Positions 37,986 to 45,858 of a DNA stretch of 64,000 nucleotides are shown one piece after another; the stretch's first letter is position 1, and each line of letters begins with the position of its first letter. A model generated the notes under the pieces. That model was not told the origin of the DNA and made no database searches. It was given only the letters and a program-made list of their open reading frames with translations. The translations under genes were made by a program, and so were the position numbers. This DNA is from Hydrogenophaga aromaticivorans. Its GTDB lineage: Bacteria; Pseudomonadota; Gammaproteobacteria; Burkholderiales; Burkholderiaceae_C. The stretch is taken from NCBI RefSeq assembly GCF_013387465.1, contig NZ_VYGV01000028.1, forward strand, positions 248,001-312,000, given 5' to 3'.

Positions 37986-38878
37986 TGACGCCAGCGACCC
38001 GAGACAACGCATGGCTGCGCGCCATGCCCTGGGTGTTTGTGCTGATCTGGAGCACGGGCTTCATCGTCGCGCGCTACGGCATGCCGCACGCACCGCCCAT
38101 GAAATTCCTGGCGGTGCGCTACGCACTGTCCATCCTCTGTTTCCTGCCCTGGATCGTGCTCGCCGGTGTGAAGTGGCCGTCCGACCGACGCCAGGCTTTG
38201 CATCTGGCGGTGACCGGTGTGCTGATGCACGCGGGCTACCTGGGCGGCGTCTGGGCCGCGGTGAAGGCTGGCATGGGTTCGGGCCTGTCGTCGCTGATCG
38301 TCGGCATCCAGCCGGTGCTCACCGCGATCTGGCTCACCAGCGTGGGCGGGCAACATGTGTCGCGCCGCCAGTGGGTCGGCCTGCTGCTGGGCTTTGCCGG
38401 ACTGGTGCTGGTGGTCTCGCGCAAGTTCGGCGCCGGTGGGCCGGGCGACCAGGCCACCTGGCTCAACCTCTCGTTCGCCGTGATGGCACTGTTCGCCATC
38501 ACCGCCGGCACGCTCTACCAGAAGCGATTCGTGATGCCCTGCGACGTGCGCAGCGCGAACACCGTGCAGCTGTTGGCGGCGCTGCTGGTCACGTTGCCGC
38601 TGGCGCTGATGGAAGCCGAGACCATGCGCTGGAACGCCGAACTGGCCGGTGCCATGGCCTGGTCGGTGCTGGGGCTGACGCTGGGCGGCAGCTCGTTGCT
38701 GTACATGCTGATCCAGCGCGGTGCTGCGGCCTCGGTCACCAGCCTGATGTACCTGGTGCCACCGTGCACGGCGCTGATCGCCTGGCAGCTGTTTGCCGAG
38801 CCGATCACCGCCGTGACGCTGGCGGGCACCGCGCTCACCGCTTTCGGCGTGAGCCTGGTGGTGCGGCCGGCGCGCTGA
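37985..38878 (+). CDS. EamA/DMT family permease
   Basis: 297-residue drug/metabolite transporter with ten predicted spans and two EamA repeats; the first begins WVFVLIWSTGFIVARYG and the second AVMALFAITAGTLYQKR. The substrate is unknown. It starts inside the pgsA stop codon and its 3' end overlaps the convergent LysR gene by 44 bases. Confidence 0.87.
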   Translation: MTPATRDNAWLRAMPWVFVLIWSTGFIVARYGMPHAPPMKFLAVRYALSILCFLPWIVLAGVKWPSDRRQALHLAVTGVLMHAGYLGGVWAAVKAGMGSGLSSLIVGIQPVLTAIWLTSVGGQHVSRRQWVGLLLGFAGLVLVVSRKFGAGGPGDQATWLNLSFAVMALFAITAGTLYQKRFVMPCDVRSANTVQLLAALLVTLPLALMEAETMRWNAELAGAMAWSVLGLTLGGSSLLYMLIQRGAAASVTSLMYLVPPCTALIAWQLFAEPITAVTLAGTALTAFGVSLVVRPAR

Positions 38879-39803
38879 GCCTGCGCCACGGTTCGTCCTT
38901 GAACCGATCGGCGAGAAAGTCCACCAGCAAGCGGATGCGCCGCGGCACCTGCGCGCGGTAGGGCGCGAGCCAGTGGATGTCGGCGTCGGGCATGGCGTGG
39001 TCGCGCAGCACCCGCACCAGCGCACCGCTTTCCAGCTGCGGCGCGATGTCCCACAGACTGCGCAGCATGATGCCGTGACCGGCCAGGCACCAGTCGCGCA
39101 CCATCTCGCCCGAGTTGCTGGAGAGCGGTCCGCGCACCGGCGTGTGCTGCACCTCGGGCTCGCCCTCGCGCTGCAACCGCCAGTGGTCAAAACGTTGTCC
39201 CGGTCCACCACCGTTTTCGCGCACCACCAGGCAGGCGTGGGCCGCCAGGTCGGTCAGCGAACGCGGTTCGCCATGGGCCTGCAGGTAGGCGGGGGCTGCC
39301 ACCAGCACCCGCTGGTTGGCGGCGAGCCGGCGCGACACCCATTCGGCCGCGCGGTGCCCCGGGGCGTTCCACAGCCAGATGGCGCCATCAAAACCGTCCA
39401 CCGCCAGATCGGGCAGCTGTTCGGTCAGCTGCAGCTGGACCGCCACCGCCGGGTGCCGGGCCTGGAAGTCGGCCAGCGCCGGACCCAGCCACAGGCGGCC
39501 AAAACCGAAAGTGGCGGCGAGCCGGATCGGCCCGGCCGGTTCGGTCTGGCGCTCGCGCAGCTCGGCTTCCAGTGCGTCGAACCCGCGCAGCAGCTCGCTG
39601 GCGCGCTCACACAGGGTTTCGCCTTCGGCTGTGGGGCTGACGCGGCGGGTGGTGCGCTGGAACAGGCGCAGACCGAGCCGGGCCTCCAGCGCGGCCAGGC
39701 GTTTGGTCACGGCCGAGGGCGCCACCCGCAGCGCCCGCGCGGCCATCACCAGGCTGCCGTGCTGGCGCACCGCGAGCACCAGTTCGAGATCGGGACGGTC
39801 CAA
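38835..39803 (-). CDS. LysR family transcriptional regulator
   Basis: 322 residues with an N-terminal winged HTH (LVMAARALRVAPSAVTKRLA, about 18-37) and a LysR substrate domain. The start is a TTG at 39803 preceded by AAAAGGA. It is divergent from the dehalogenase-like hydrolase and tartrate dehydrogenase pair across 65 bases, so it is a candidate regulator of them. The AT-rich stretch at 39806-39840 is the likely operator-promoter region. Confidence 0.85.
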   Translation of the reverse strand: MDRPDLELVLAVRQHGSLVMAARALRVAPSAVTKRLAALEARLGLRLFQRTTRRVSPTAEGETLCERASELLRGFDALEAELRERQTEPAGPIRLAATFGFGRLWLGPALADFQARHPAVAVQLQLTEQLPDLAVDGFDGAIWLWNAPGHRAAEWVSRRLAANQRVLVAAPAYLQAHGEPRSLTDLAAHACLVVRENGGGPGQRFDHWRLQREGEPEVQHTPVRGPLSSNSGEMVRDWCLAGHGIMLRSLWDIAPQLESGALVRVLRDHAMPDADIHWLAPYRAQVPRRIRLLVDFLADRFKDEPWRRLSAPAAPPGSRRKR

Positions 39804-39868
39804 TTGTTTCCTTTTAAGAATTAATCAATTGCCGGATTATTGCTGCATGGCGGACTAAGCTTGGGACC

Positions 39869-40747
39869 ATGTTCACAAGTTTTCAGACCCGCACAGTGCT
39901 CCGCGAAGGCGTTCGCCTGCACACGCGCGTGGCCGGCGAGGGTCCACCGCTGCTGTTGCTGCACGGCCATCCGCAGACCCAGGCCATGTGGCACCGGGTG
40001 GCGCCCGCGCTGACCGAACGTTTCACCGTGGTGCTGATGGACCTGCGCGGTTATGGCGACTCGTCCCGCCCTGCAGCTGACCCAGCGCACACCGCGCACA
40101 GCAAGCGCGAGATGGCGCTCGACGCACTGGCCGTGATGGCGCAGCACGGCTTCGACCGTTTCGGCGTGCTGGCGCACGACCGCGGTGCCCGCGTGGTCCA
40201 CCGGCTGGCGGCCGACCACCCGCAGGCGGTGCAGCGCCTGATGCTGCTCGACATCGCGCCCACGCTGGCCATGTACGCGCAGACCTCGGAGGACTTCGCG
40301 CGTGCCTACTGGCACTGGTTCTTCCTGATCCAGCCGCCGCCGTTGCCCGAAGCCCTGATCGAGTCTGACCCTGAGCGCTACGTGCGCAGCGTGATGGGCA
40401 GCCGGCACGCGGGCCTGGCGCCGTTCGATCCGGTGGCGCTCGCCGAATACCAGCGCTGCGCCGCGCTGCCCGGCACCGCCATGTCGATTTGCGAGGACTA
40501 CCGCGCCAGTGCGGGCATCGACCTGGAACACGACCGCGCGGACGTGACCGCGGGCCGTCGCCTGGCGCAGCCGCTGCGCGTGTTCTGGGGCGAACACGGC
40601 ACGGTGGGGCGCTGCTTCGACGTGCTCTCGCTCTGGCGCGAGCGCGCCGACCAGGTGTCGGGCCGGGCCCTGCCGTGCGGTCACTACATCGCCGAGGAGC
40701 TGCCCGAGCGGGTGGTCGCCGAAGCCTTCGATTTTTTCACCCCTTGA
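39869..40747 (+). CDS. Alpha/beta hydrolase, fluoroacetate/haloacetate dehalogenase-like
   Basis: 292-residue alpha/beta hydrolase. The active-site set of fluoroacetate dehalogenase is complete: nucleophile Asp104 in HDRGAR with carboxylate-binding Arg105 and Arg108, halide-pocket His149-Trp150 and Tyr211, and catalytic His272. The spacing matches the Rhodopseudomonas enzyme (D110, R111, R114, H155, W156, Y219, H280) with constant offsets of 6 and then 8. It probably hydrolyses 2-haloacids to 2-hydroxyacids. It is 16 bases before the tartrate dehydrogenase gene and divergent from a LysR regulator. Confidence 0.85.
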   Translation: MFTSFQTRTVLREGVRLHTRVAGEGPPLLLLHGHPQTQAMWHRVAPALTERFTVVLMDLRGYGDSSRPAADPAHTAHSKREMALDALAVMAQHGFDRFGVLAHDRGARVVHRLAADHPQAVQRLMLLDIAPTLAMYAQTSEDFARAYWHWFFLIQPPPLPEALIESDPERYVRSVMGSRHAGLAPFDPVALAEYQRCAALPGTAMSICEDYRASAGIDLEHDRADVTAGRRLAQPLRVFWGEHGTVGRCFDVLSLWRERADQVSGRALPCGHYIAEELPERVVAEAFDFFTP

Positions 40748-40763
40748 CCCTCAGGAGACACCC

Positions 40764-41858
40764 ATGAGCACCACCCACCGCATCGCGGTCATCGCCGGCG
40801 ACGGTATCGGCAACGAAGTCATGCCCGAAGGCATCCGCGTGATGGAAGCCGCGGCCTCGAAATTCAACATCCCGCTGCAGTTTGACCACTTCGATTTTTC
40901 GAGCTGCGACTATTTCGAGAAGCACGGCCAGATGCTGCCCGACGACTGGAAGGAACAGATCGGTGGTCACGACGCGATCTACTTCGGCGCCGTGGGCTGG
41001 CCCGACAAGGTGCCCGACCACGTTTCGCTCTGGGGCTCGCTGCTGATGTTCCGCCGCGAGTTCGACCAGTATGTCAACATCCGTCCCGCCCGGTTGATGC
41101 CCGGCGTGACCGCGCCGGTGGTGCGCCGCGACGGCAGCCCGCGCCAGCCGGGCGAGATCGACATGGTGATCGTGCGCGAGAACACCGAGGGCGAATACTC
41201 CAGCATTGGCGGGCGCATGTACGCCGGCACCGAGCGCGAGATCGTGGTGCAGGAAACGGTGATGTCCCGCATCGGTGTGGACCGCGTGCTGCGCCACGCC
41301 TTCGAAGTGGCGCGTTCGCGGCCGAAGAAGCACCTGACCAGCGCGACCAAGTCCAACGGCATCGCGATCACCATGCCCTACTGGGACGAGCGCGTGGTCG
41401 AGATGGCCAAACAGTACCCGGACGTGAAGGTCGACAAGTTCCACATCGACATCCTCACCGCGCACTTCGTGCAGCGCCCCGACTTCTTCGACGTGGTGGT
41501 GGGCAGCAACCTGTTTGGTGACATCCTGAGCGATCTGGGTCCGGCCTGCACCGGCACCATCGGCATCGCGCCCAGTGCCAACCTCAACCCGACGCGCCAG
41601 CACCCTTCGCTGTTCGAACCGGTGCACGGCTCGGCGCCCGACATCGCCGGCAAAGGAATCGCCAACCCGATTGGACAGATCTGGTGCGGCGCCATGATGC
41701 TCGACCACCTGGGCTACCGCGCGGCACACGACGCGGTGATGCAGGCCATTGAAGCGGTGTTGCAGCCCGGCAGCGGGGGGCCGCGCACACCCGATCTGGG
41801 GGGCTCCGCGAGCACCGCCGATGTGGGGCGAGCGATCGAAAACGCGCTGCGCGGTTGA
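40764..41858 (+). CDS. Tartrate dehydrogenase / D-malate dehydrogenase (decarboxylating)
   Basis: 364-residue beta-decarboxylating dehydrogenase of the isopropylmalate/isocitrate family. Substrate-region arginines in FRREFDQYVNIRPARL, the catalytic Tyr in IGGRMYAGTEREIV, Lys in DKFHIDILTAHFV, metal-binding Asp in NLFGDILSDLGPA and the NAD motif EPVHGSAPDIAGKGIANP. Typical of the TtuC group acting on tartrate and D-malate. AGGAG ribosome-binding site upstream. Probably co-transcribed with the hydrolase, whose 2-hydroxyacid product class is related. Confidence 0.88.
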   Translation: MSTTHRIAVIAGDGIGNEVMPEGIRVMEAAASKFNIPLQFDHFDFSSCDYFEKHGQMLPDDWKEQIGGHDAIYFGAVGWPDKVPDHVSLWGSLLMFRREFDQYVNIRPARLMPGVTAPVVRRDGSPRQPGEIDMVIVRENTEGEYSSIGGRMYAGTEREIVVQETVMSRIGVDRVLRHAFEVARSRPKKHLTSATKSNGIAITMPYWDERVVEMAKQYPDVKVDKFHIDILTAHFVQRPDFFDVVVGSNLFGDILSDLGPACTGTIGIAPSANLNPTRQHPSLFEPVHGSAPDIAGKGIANPIGQIWCGAMMLDHLGYRAAHDAVMQAIEAVLQPGSGGPRTPDLGGSASTADVGRAIENALRG

Positions 41859-41979
41859 AACGGTGTGTGACCGTTCCGGCATGCGTGCCAAATTTCTCGA
41901 ACGAACCGATTGACCTCTGACAAAGCGCATAGAATCTGCGCTTTCGTTCAGCTGGCCGCCGCTCGCGCAGGCTGATGTG

Positions 41980-42009
41980 TTGACAGGGAACTTGACCCAT
42001 GGGTCTAAT
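41980..42009 (+). promoter_or_regulatory. HU gene promoter with palindrome in the spacer
   Basis: TTGACA (41980-41985), 18-base spacer, TCTAAT (42004-42009). The 12-bp perfect palindrome GACCCATGGGTC (41994-42005) fills the spacer up to the -10. This leaves a 5' leader of about 130 bases before the HU start. The rest of the 288-base gap shows only a short hairpin after the tartrate dehydrogenase stop (AACGGT-GTGTG-ACCGTT, 41859-41875) and no gene. Confidence 0.5.
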
Positions 42010-42146
42010 CCACGGGCACCGGTCGGACCTCGTTGCCCGGCCATTGCGAACACGAGCGATACGGTCAGTGCGTCGTCAGACAGGCTTCTGAACAGGGCGG
42101 CTGAACGGTCCACAAGAAATTTCAATCACTTCAAGAGGGGCTATTT

Positions 42147-42419
42147 GTGAACAAAACAGAACTCGTCGAACACATCGCCAAGCACGCCGATATTTCCAAG
42201 GCGGCTGCCACGCGTGCACTGGACTCCACCATCACCGCCATCCGCACCACCCTGAAGAAGGGCGGCACTGTTTCGCTGGTGGGCTTCGGTTCGTTTGCCG
42301 TGACCAAGCGTCCAGCGCGCAAGGGCCGCAACCCGCGCACCGGCGAAGAGATCAAGATCAAGTCCGCCAAGGTGCCGAAGTTCCGTCCGGGCAAAGCATT
42401 GAAGGACGCGCTGAACTGA
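42147..42419 (+). CDS. HU family DNA-binding protein
   Basis: 90-residue nucleoid protein that bends DNA as a dimer. N-terminal MNKTELVEHIAKHADISKAA, the central GFGSFAVTKRPARKGRNPRTGE with the conserved RNPxTG arm tip, and the basic C-terminus KVPKFRPGKALKDALN. GTG start with an AAGAGGGG ribosome-binding site six bases upstream. Followed 23 bases later by tRNA-Val. Confidence 0.95.
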   Translation: MNKTELVEHIAKHADISKAAATRALDSTITAIRTTLKKGGTVSLVGFGSFAVTKRPARKGRNPRTGEEIKIKSAKVPKFRPGKALKDALN

Positions 42420-42442
42420 AGCGCCATCCCGGTTTTCCGGTG

Positions 42443-42518
42443 GGGTGCTTAGCTCAGTTGGCAGAGCGGCGCCTTTACACGGCGTAGGTCGGCGGTTCGA
42501 CCCCGTCAGCACCCACCA
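42443..42518 (+). tRNA. tRNA-Val (anticodon TAC)
   Basis: 76 bases including an encoded CCA. Acceptor GGGTGCT pairs with AGCACCC; D-arm TAGCTCAGTTGGCAGAGC; anticodon loop TTTACAC (anticodon TAC at 42476-42478); T-arm with TTCGACC. Ends directly before a hairpin terminator. Confidence 0.95.
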
Positions 42519-42533
42519 AAAAAACTCAGATAG

Positions 42534-42566
42534 AAAAGGGCTTGGAATAATCCAAGCCCTTTTTTC
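42534..42566 (+). terminator. Rho-independent terminator after tRNA-Val
   Basis: 13-bp arms from AAAAGGGCTTGGA to TCCAAGCCCTTTT with an ATAA loop, followed by T residues. Confidence 0.9.
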
Positions 42567-42629
42567 TTGCCCGAAAGCCAACCCAAACAGACGCCAAAAG
42601 ACGCTTCAACCAACCAGGCTATTCGCGCC

Positions 42630-42885
42630 AGAAAACGCGCTGAGCTGCCCAAGGACTGGGTGGCGCCGGACCTGCTGGTGCTCGACGACCTGTTCCTGGC
42701 CCGGCGCATCAGTGAACACGCCGCTGAGGTCCTGCAGGCCCAAGTTGCGCCGCTCGGTGGTGGTCACCTCCAACCGCGTGGTGCAGGACTGGGGCCGGTA
42801 CCTCGGCGACGCCACCATGGCAGCCACCATCTAGGACCGCTTCATGCGCCGCTGCGCGATGCTGGAGTTTGAGGCCGGTGGCCCA
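42630..42885 (+). pseudogene. Remnant of IS21-family istB (ATP-binding helper protein)
   Basis: Only the C-terminal third of an IstB-like protein can be read, and in two frames. The first segment encodes PDLLVLDDLFLARRISE and HAAEVLQA. After a deletion of about 17 bases the frame changes to KLRRSVVVTSNRVVQDWG and RYLGDATMAATI, where a TAG stop (42832-42834) interrupts, followed by DRFMRRCAMLEFE in the same frame. These are characteristic istB sequences. Neither istA nor terminal inverted repeats are seen. The remnant lies just past tRNA-Val. Confidence 0.75.
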
Positions 42886-43135
42886 GCCCGCTCGGCAGGA
42901 GCACCTGGTGGACCTTCTGAGGCGCAAGACATCACTGAGCCTGAGTGAGGCCCAGGTGGCATCTCTGGTCATGATGGGGTGCCCTGACAAGCAGATTGCG
43001 AAGGAAATGGGCGTGGGGTTTCCGACTGTCCGTTTCCACGTCTCCAATGCATTCAGGAAGCTGCACGTCGAGAACCGAACGCAGCTGGCGGCCCGTATCC
43101 AGGGGCTGTGCGTGGACACCGTCGAGGTGCATTGA
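42869..43135 (+). CDS. Short LuxR-type HTH protein, possibly a fragment
   Basis: At most 88 residues (TTG at 42869; GTG at 42878 is an alternative). Nearly the whole product is one LuxR/FixJ C-terminal HTH: LSEAQVASLVMMGCPDKQIA, then KEMGVGFPTVRFHVSNAFRK and LHVENRTQLAARI. There is no sensory domain in front. The 5' end runs into the istB remnant, so it may be the surviving end of a longer regulator cut by the insertion, or a stand-alone HTH protein. Confidence 0.5.
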   Translation: MRPVAQPARQEHLVDLLRRKTSLSLSEAQVASLVMMGCPDKQIAKEMGVGFPTVRFHVSNAFRKLHVENRTQLAARIQGLCVDTVEVH

Positions 43136-43209
43136 ACGGGGCGTTCCGTTGCCAGGGCACTCACGTCGAGCGAAGTGGCCCTTTGCACCTGGTCATGGGC
43201 CTGCAGCGC

Positions 43210-44094
43210 CTACTGCTTGAACAGCTCGATCACCAGCGCCCGTGCCCAGCGCAGAAAGGGGTCGTGCTCGTGCCGCCGTCCCCAGTGCAGTGACACCGTG
43301 AAGTCCTGTTGTGGCAGGTCGGCGTCCAGCAGGAGAAATTCCTCGCGCGGCTCGAACTCCTGGGCAATCGCCTTGGGGATTACCACCGCCAGATCGGTTG
43401 AGCGCACGATCGCGGGCAAGGCCAGAAAGCTCGATACCCGCAGCCGGATGCGCTCTTCGAGCTGCAGCACGCTCAGGATGCGTTGAGTCTCGCTGTGGGA
43501 ACGCACCGTGACGAAGTCGAATCGGCTCAGCGCGCGGGTGGAGAGGCCGCTTCTTCCCCGTCCACGGATCAGCGGGTGTCCCGCCTTGACCATCAGTGCA
43601 TAGCGGTCCTTGAGCAATTCGATCTTCTGCGTCCCCTGGGTCTGCGGCAGGAAGCCGATGGCCAGGTGCAGATCGCCGTTGTGCAGGGCTTCGGCGATGT
43701 CCTTCTGAGGCCAGGGACTGGCCAGGACCTTGATGCCTGGTGCCCGGGATTGAAGTGTCTGCACCAGCCGGGGCAGGAAACGCATCTCGCCGATGTCGGT
43801 GAGGTGAAGCTTGAGCTCGGCCCGGCTGGTCTGCGGGTGAAACGCGTCGGGCTCGCGCACGCCCTCATCAAGCAGGGCCAGCCCGCCCTGTACCGACCGG
43901 GCCAGACGGTCCGCGCGTTCGGTCGGCTTCACCCCACCGGCCGTGCGCTCGAACAACGGGTCCCGCAGTTCGATGCGCAGCCGGCTCAGTGCCTGGCTGC
44001 AGGCGGGCTGGGACATGCCCAGACGATCAGCGGCATTGCTGATGCTGCGGGCCGCATAGATGGCGTCGAAGACACGGAGCAGGTTCAGGTCCAT
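43210..44094 (-). CDS. LysR family regulator divergent from the mandelate operon
   Basis: 294 residues in the NodD/NahR/LinR style: MDLNLLRVFDAIYAARSIS followed by the HTH NAADRLGMSQPACSQALSRL, then the ligand domain. Divergent from mdlC with 101 bases between, the typical layout for a regulator of an adjacent aromatic-acid operon. ATG 44094 is preferred because it gives the family N-terminus and because a perfect TATAAT ends six bases upstream of it; two further in-frame ATGs (44118, 44136) exist. Confidence 0.88.
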   Translation of the reverse strand: MDLNLLRVFDAIYAARSISNAADRLGMSQPACSQALSRLRIELRDPLFERTAGGVKPTERADRLARSVQGGLALLDEGVREPDAFHPQTSRAELKLHLTDIGEMRFLPRLVQTLQSRAPGIKVLASPWPQKDIAEALHNGDLHLAIGFLPQTQGTQKIELLKDRYALMVKAGHPLIRGRGRSGLSTRALSRFDFVTVRSHSETQRILSVLQLEERIRLRVSSFLALPAIVRSTDLAVVIPKAIAQEFEPREEFLLLDADLPQQDFTVSLHWGRRHEHDPFLRWARALVIELFKQ

Positions 44095-44100
44095 CGTCAA

Positions 44101-44126
44101 ATTATAAGAATCAGGCATGTCACTTA
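44101..44126. promoter_or_regulatory. LysR promoter and candidate operator between lysR and mdlC
   Basis: On the minus strand TATAAT (44106-44101) precedes the lysR ATG by six bases, implying a leaderless message. An interrupted dyad TAAG-N14-CTTA (44105-44126) overlaps it and is a candidate LysR-binding site. The dyad is short, so the operator call is tentative. Confidence 0.35.
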
Positions 44127-44195
44127 GTAGGCTCATCTAATTGGCGAATTGGGGCCGGGCGCACACACTGCGAGCGTTTTCAGACGAGGAAGCCC

Positions 44196-45818
44196 ATGAA
44201 GCGCAAGACCGCAGCAGAGACAGACCAGCAAGCCCGGCGACCCACCGTGCGGGAGGCCGTGCACCAGTGGATGCGTGACGTCGGCATCGATACCGTGTTC
44301 GGCAACCCGGGTTCGACCGAGCTGCCGATGTTCCGTGACTTCCCCGAAGACTTTCGCTATGTCCTGGGTCTGCAGGAATCGGTCGTCGTGGGCATGGCCG
44401 ACGGCTACGCCCAGACCACCCGCAACGCGGCGCTGGTGAACCTGCATTCGGCGGCGGGGGTGGGGCATGCGATGGGCAACATCTTCACCGCCTTCAAGAA
44501 CCAGACCCCACTGGTCGTCACGGCCGGGCAGCAGGCGCGCTCGATCCTGCCGTTCGACCCGTTCCTGTTTGCGGCGCAGGCCACCGACCTGCCCAAGCCC
44601 TACGTCAAGTGGGCCTGTGAGCCGGCGCGTGCCGAGGACGTGCCGCTGGCGCTGGCCCGGGCCTACCACCTGGCCATGCAACCGCCCTGCGGACCGGTGT
44701 TCGTGTCGATTCCGGCTGACGACTGGGACAAGCCCAGCGCCTGGGTGCCGCCCCGCACCGTGACCCGCTCCATCGCGCCGGACCCGGTGGCCATCCGTGC
44801 CGTGGCCAAGGCCCTGGACAAGGCCAAACGCCCGGCCATCGTGGCGGGCACAGGTGTGGACCGCGATGGCGCGGTGAATCTGCTGGTGACCCTGGCCGAG
44901 CAGCACCGGGCCGCGGTCTACACCGCACCCATGAGTGCACGCTGCGGTTTTCCCGAGAACCACGACCTGTTCGGTGGTTTTCTGCCGGCCATGCGCGAGC
45001 GCATCGTGGCGACCCTGGCCGAGTACGACCTGGTGCTGGTGCTCGGGGCGCCCGCGTTCTCCTACCACGTGGAAGGGGAGGGGCCGCATGTGCCCGAGGG
45101 CACGGCCCTGTGGCAGATCGTGGACGACCCGCACACGGCGGCCTGGACGCCTGGTGGCAACAGTGTCGTCGCGAGTCTGGATCTGGCCATTGCGGCCCTG
45201 ATCGACGGCACCAAGACCGTCAAGCGGCGGGCTCCACCCCGGCGCCAGCGGGCCAGCCCGGAAGAGGCCGGTCAGCCGATGAGCGTGGCCTACGTCCTGC
45301 AGACGCTGCACGGAGTGCGGGGTGATCAGGATGTGGTGGTCGAAGAAGCGCCCGGTTCGCGTGGCGTGATGCAGCAGAACCTGCCCATGAACGGCGCGGA
45401 CAGCTTCTACACCATGGCCAGCGGTGGCCTGGGCTACGGCATGCCGGCGGCGGTCGGTGTCGCGCTGGGTCGCCAACGCAAGCGGCTCAAGGGCCGCACG
45501 ATCGCACTCATGGGTGATGGATCGAGCATGTATTCGATCCAGGCGCTGTACGCCGCTTCGCAACTGGGGTTGCCGATCACCTTCGTCATCCTGAACAACC
45601 GGCGCTACGCCGCGCTGCAGGACTTTGCGCCGGTGTTCGGTTACGCCAAGGGGGAAAAGCCCGCGGGCACCGATCTGCCCCACCTCGACTTCGTGTCGCT
45701 GGCCAACGGGCAGGGCGTACCGGCCAGTCGGGTCGAACGACCGGAGCAACTGAGAAAGAGCCTGGAGACCGCCCTGGCGGCCAAGGGGCCCTATCTCGTT
45801 GAACTGGTCGTCAGTTGA
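44196..45818 (+). CDS. mdlC: Benzoylformate decarboxylase (thiamine diphosphate enzyme)
   Basis: Converts benzoylformate to benzaldehyde in mandelate catabolism. 540 residues. The sequence follows the Pseudomonas putida enzyme closely (DTVFGNPGSTELP, PEDFRY, LHSAAG, PLVVTAGQQAR), with the key residues Ser40, Glu61, His84 and His291 aligning with S26, E47, H70 and H281. The thiamine-binding GDGSSMYSIQALYAA...NN motif is present. First gene of the operon, with a GAGGAA ribosome-binding site. The basic N-terminal 14 residues are an extension. A related 2-ketoacid decarboxylase is possible but the residue set favours benzoylformate. Confidence 0.88.
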   Translation: MKRKTAAETDQQARRPTVREAVHQWMRDVGIDTVFGNPGSTELPMFRDFPEDFRYVLGLQESVVVGMADGYAQTTRNAALVNLHSAAGVGHAMGNIFTAFKNQTPLVVTAGQQARSILPFDPFLFAAQATDLPKPYVKWACEPARAEDVPLALARAYHLAMQPPCGPVFVSIPADDWDKPSAWVPPRTVTRSIAPDPVAIRAVAKALDKAKRPAIVAGTGVDRDGAVNLLVTLAEQHRAAVYTAPMSARCGFPENHDLFGGFLPAMRERIVATLAEYDLVLVLGAPAFSYHVEGEGPHVPEGTALWQIVDDPHTAAWTPGGNSVVASLDLAIAALIDGTKTVKRRAPPRRQRASPEEAGQPMSVAYVLQTLHGVRGDQDVVVEEAPGSRGVMQQNLPMNGADSFYTMASGGLGYGMPAAVGVALGRQRKRLKGRTIALMGDGSSMYSIQALYAASQLGLPITFVILNNRRYAALQDFAPVFGYAKGEKPAGTDLPHLDFVSLANGQGVPASRVERPEQLRKSLETALAAKGPYLVELVVS

Positions 45819-45858
45819 TCACCGCCTCTTACAACCAATCACCTTCCAGGAGACAAAC

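Noticed and set aside
38835..38878. 44-base 3' overlap of the EamA and LysR genes as a regulatory device
   Set aside because: Short tail-to-tail overlaps are common in compact genomes; nothing else marks this one.
41859..41875. Hairpin AACGGT-GTGTG-ACCGTT after the tartrate dehydrogenase gene as a terminator
   Set aside because: No T tract follows and the stem is only six pairs, so intrinsic termination is not supported.
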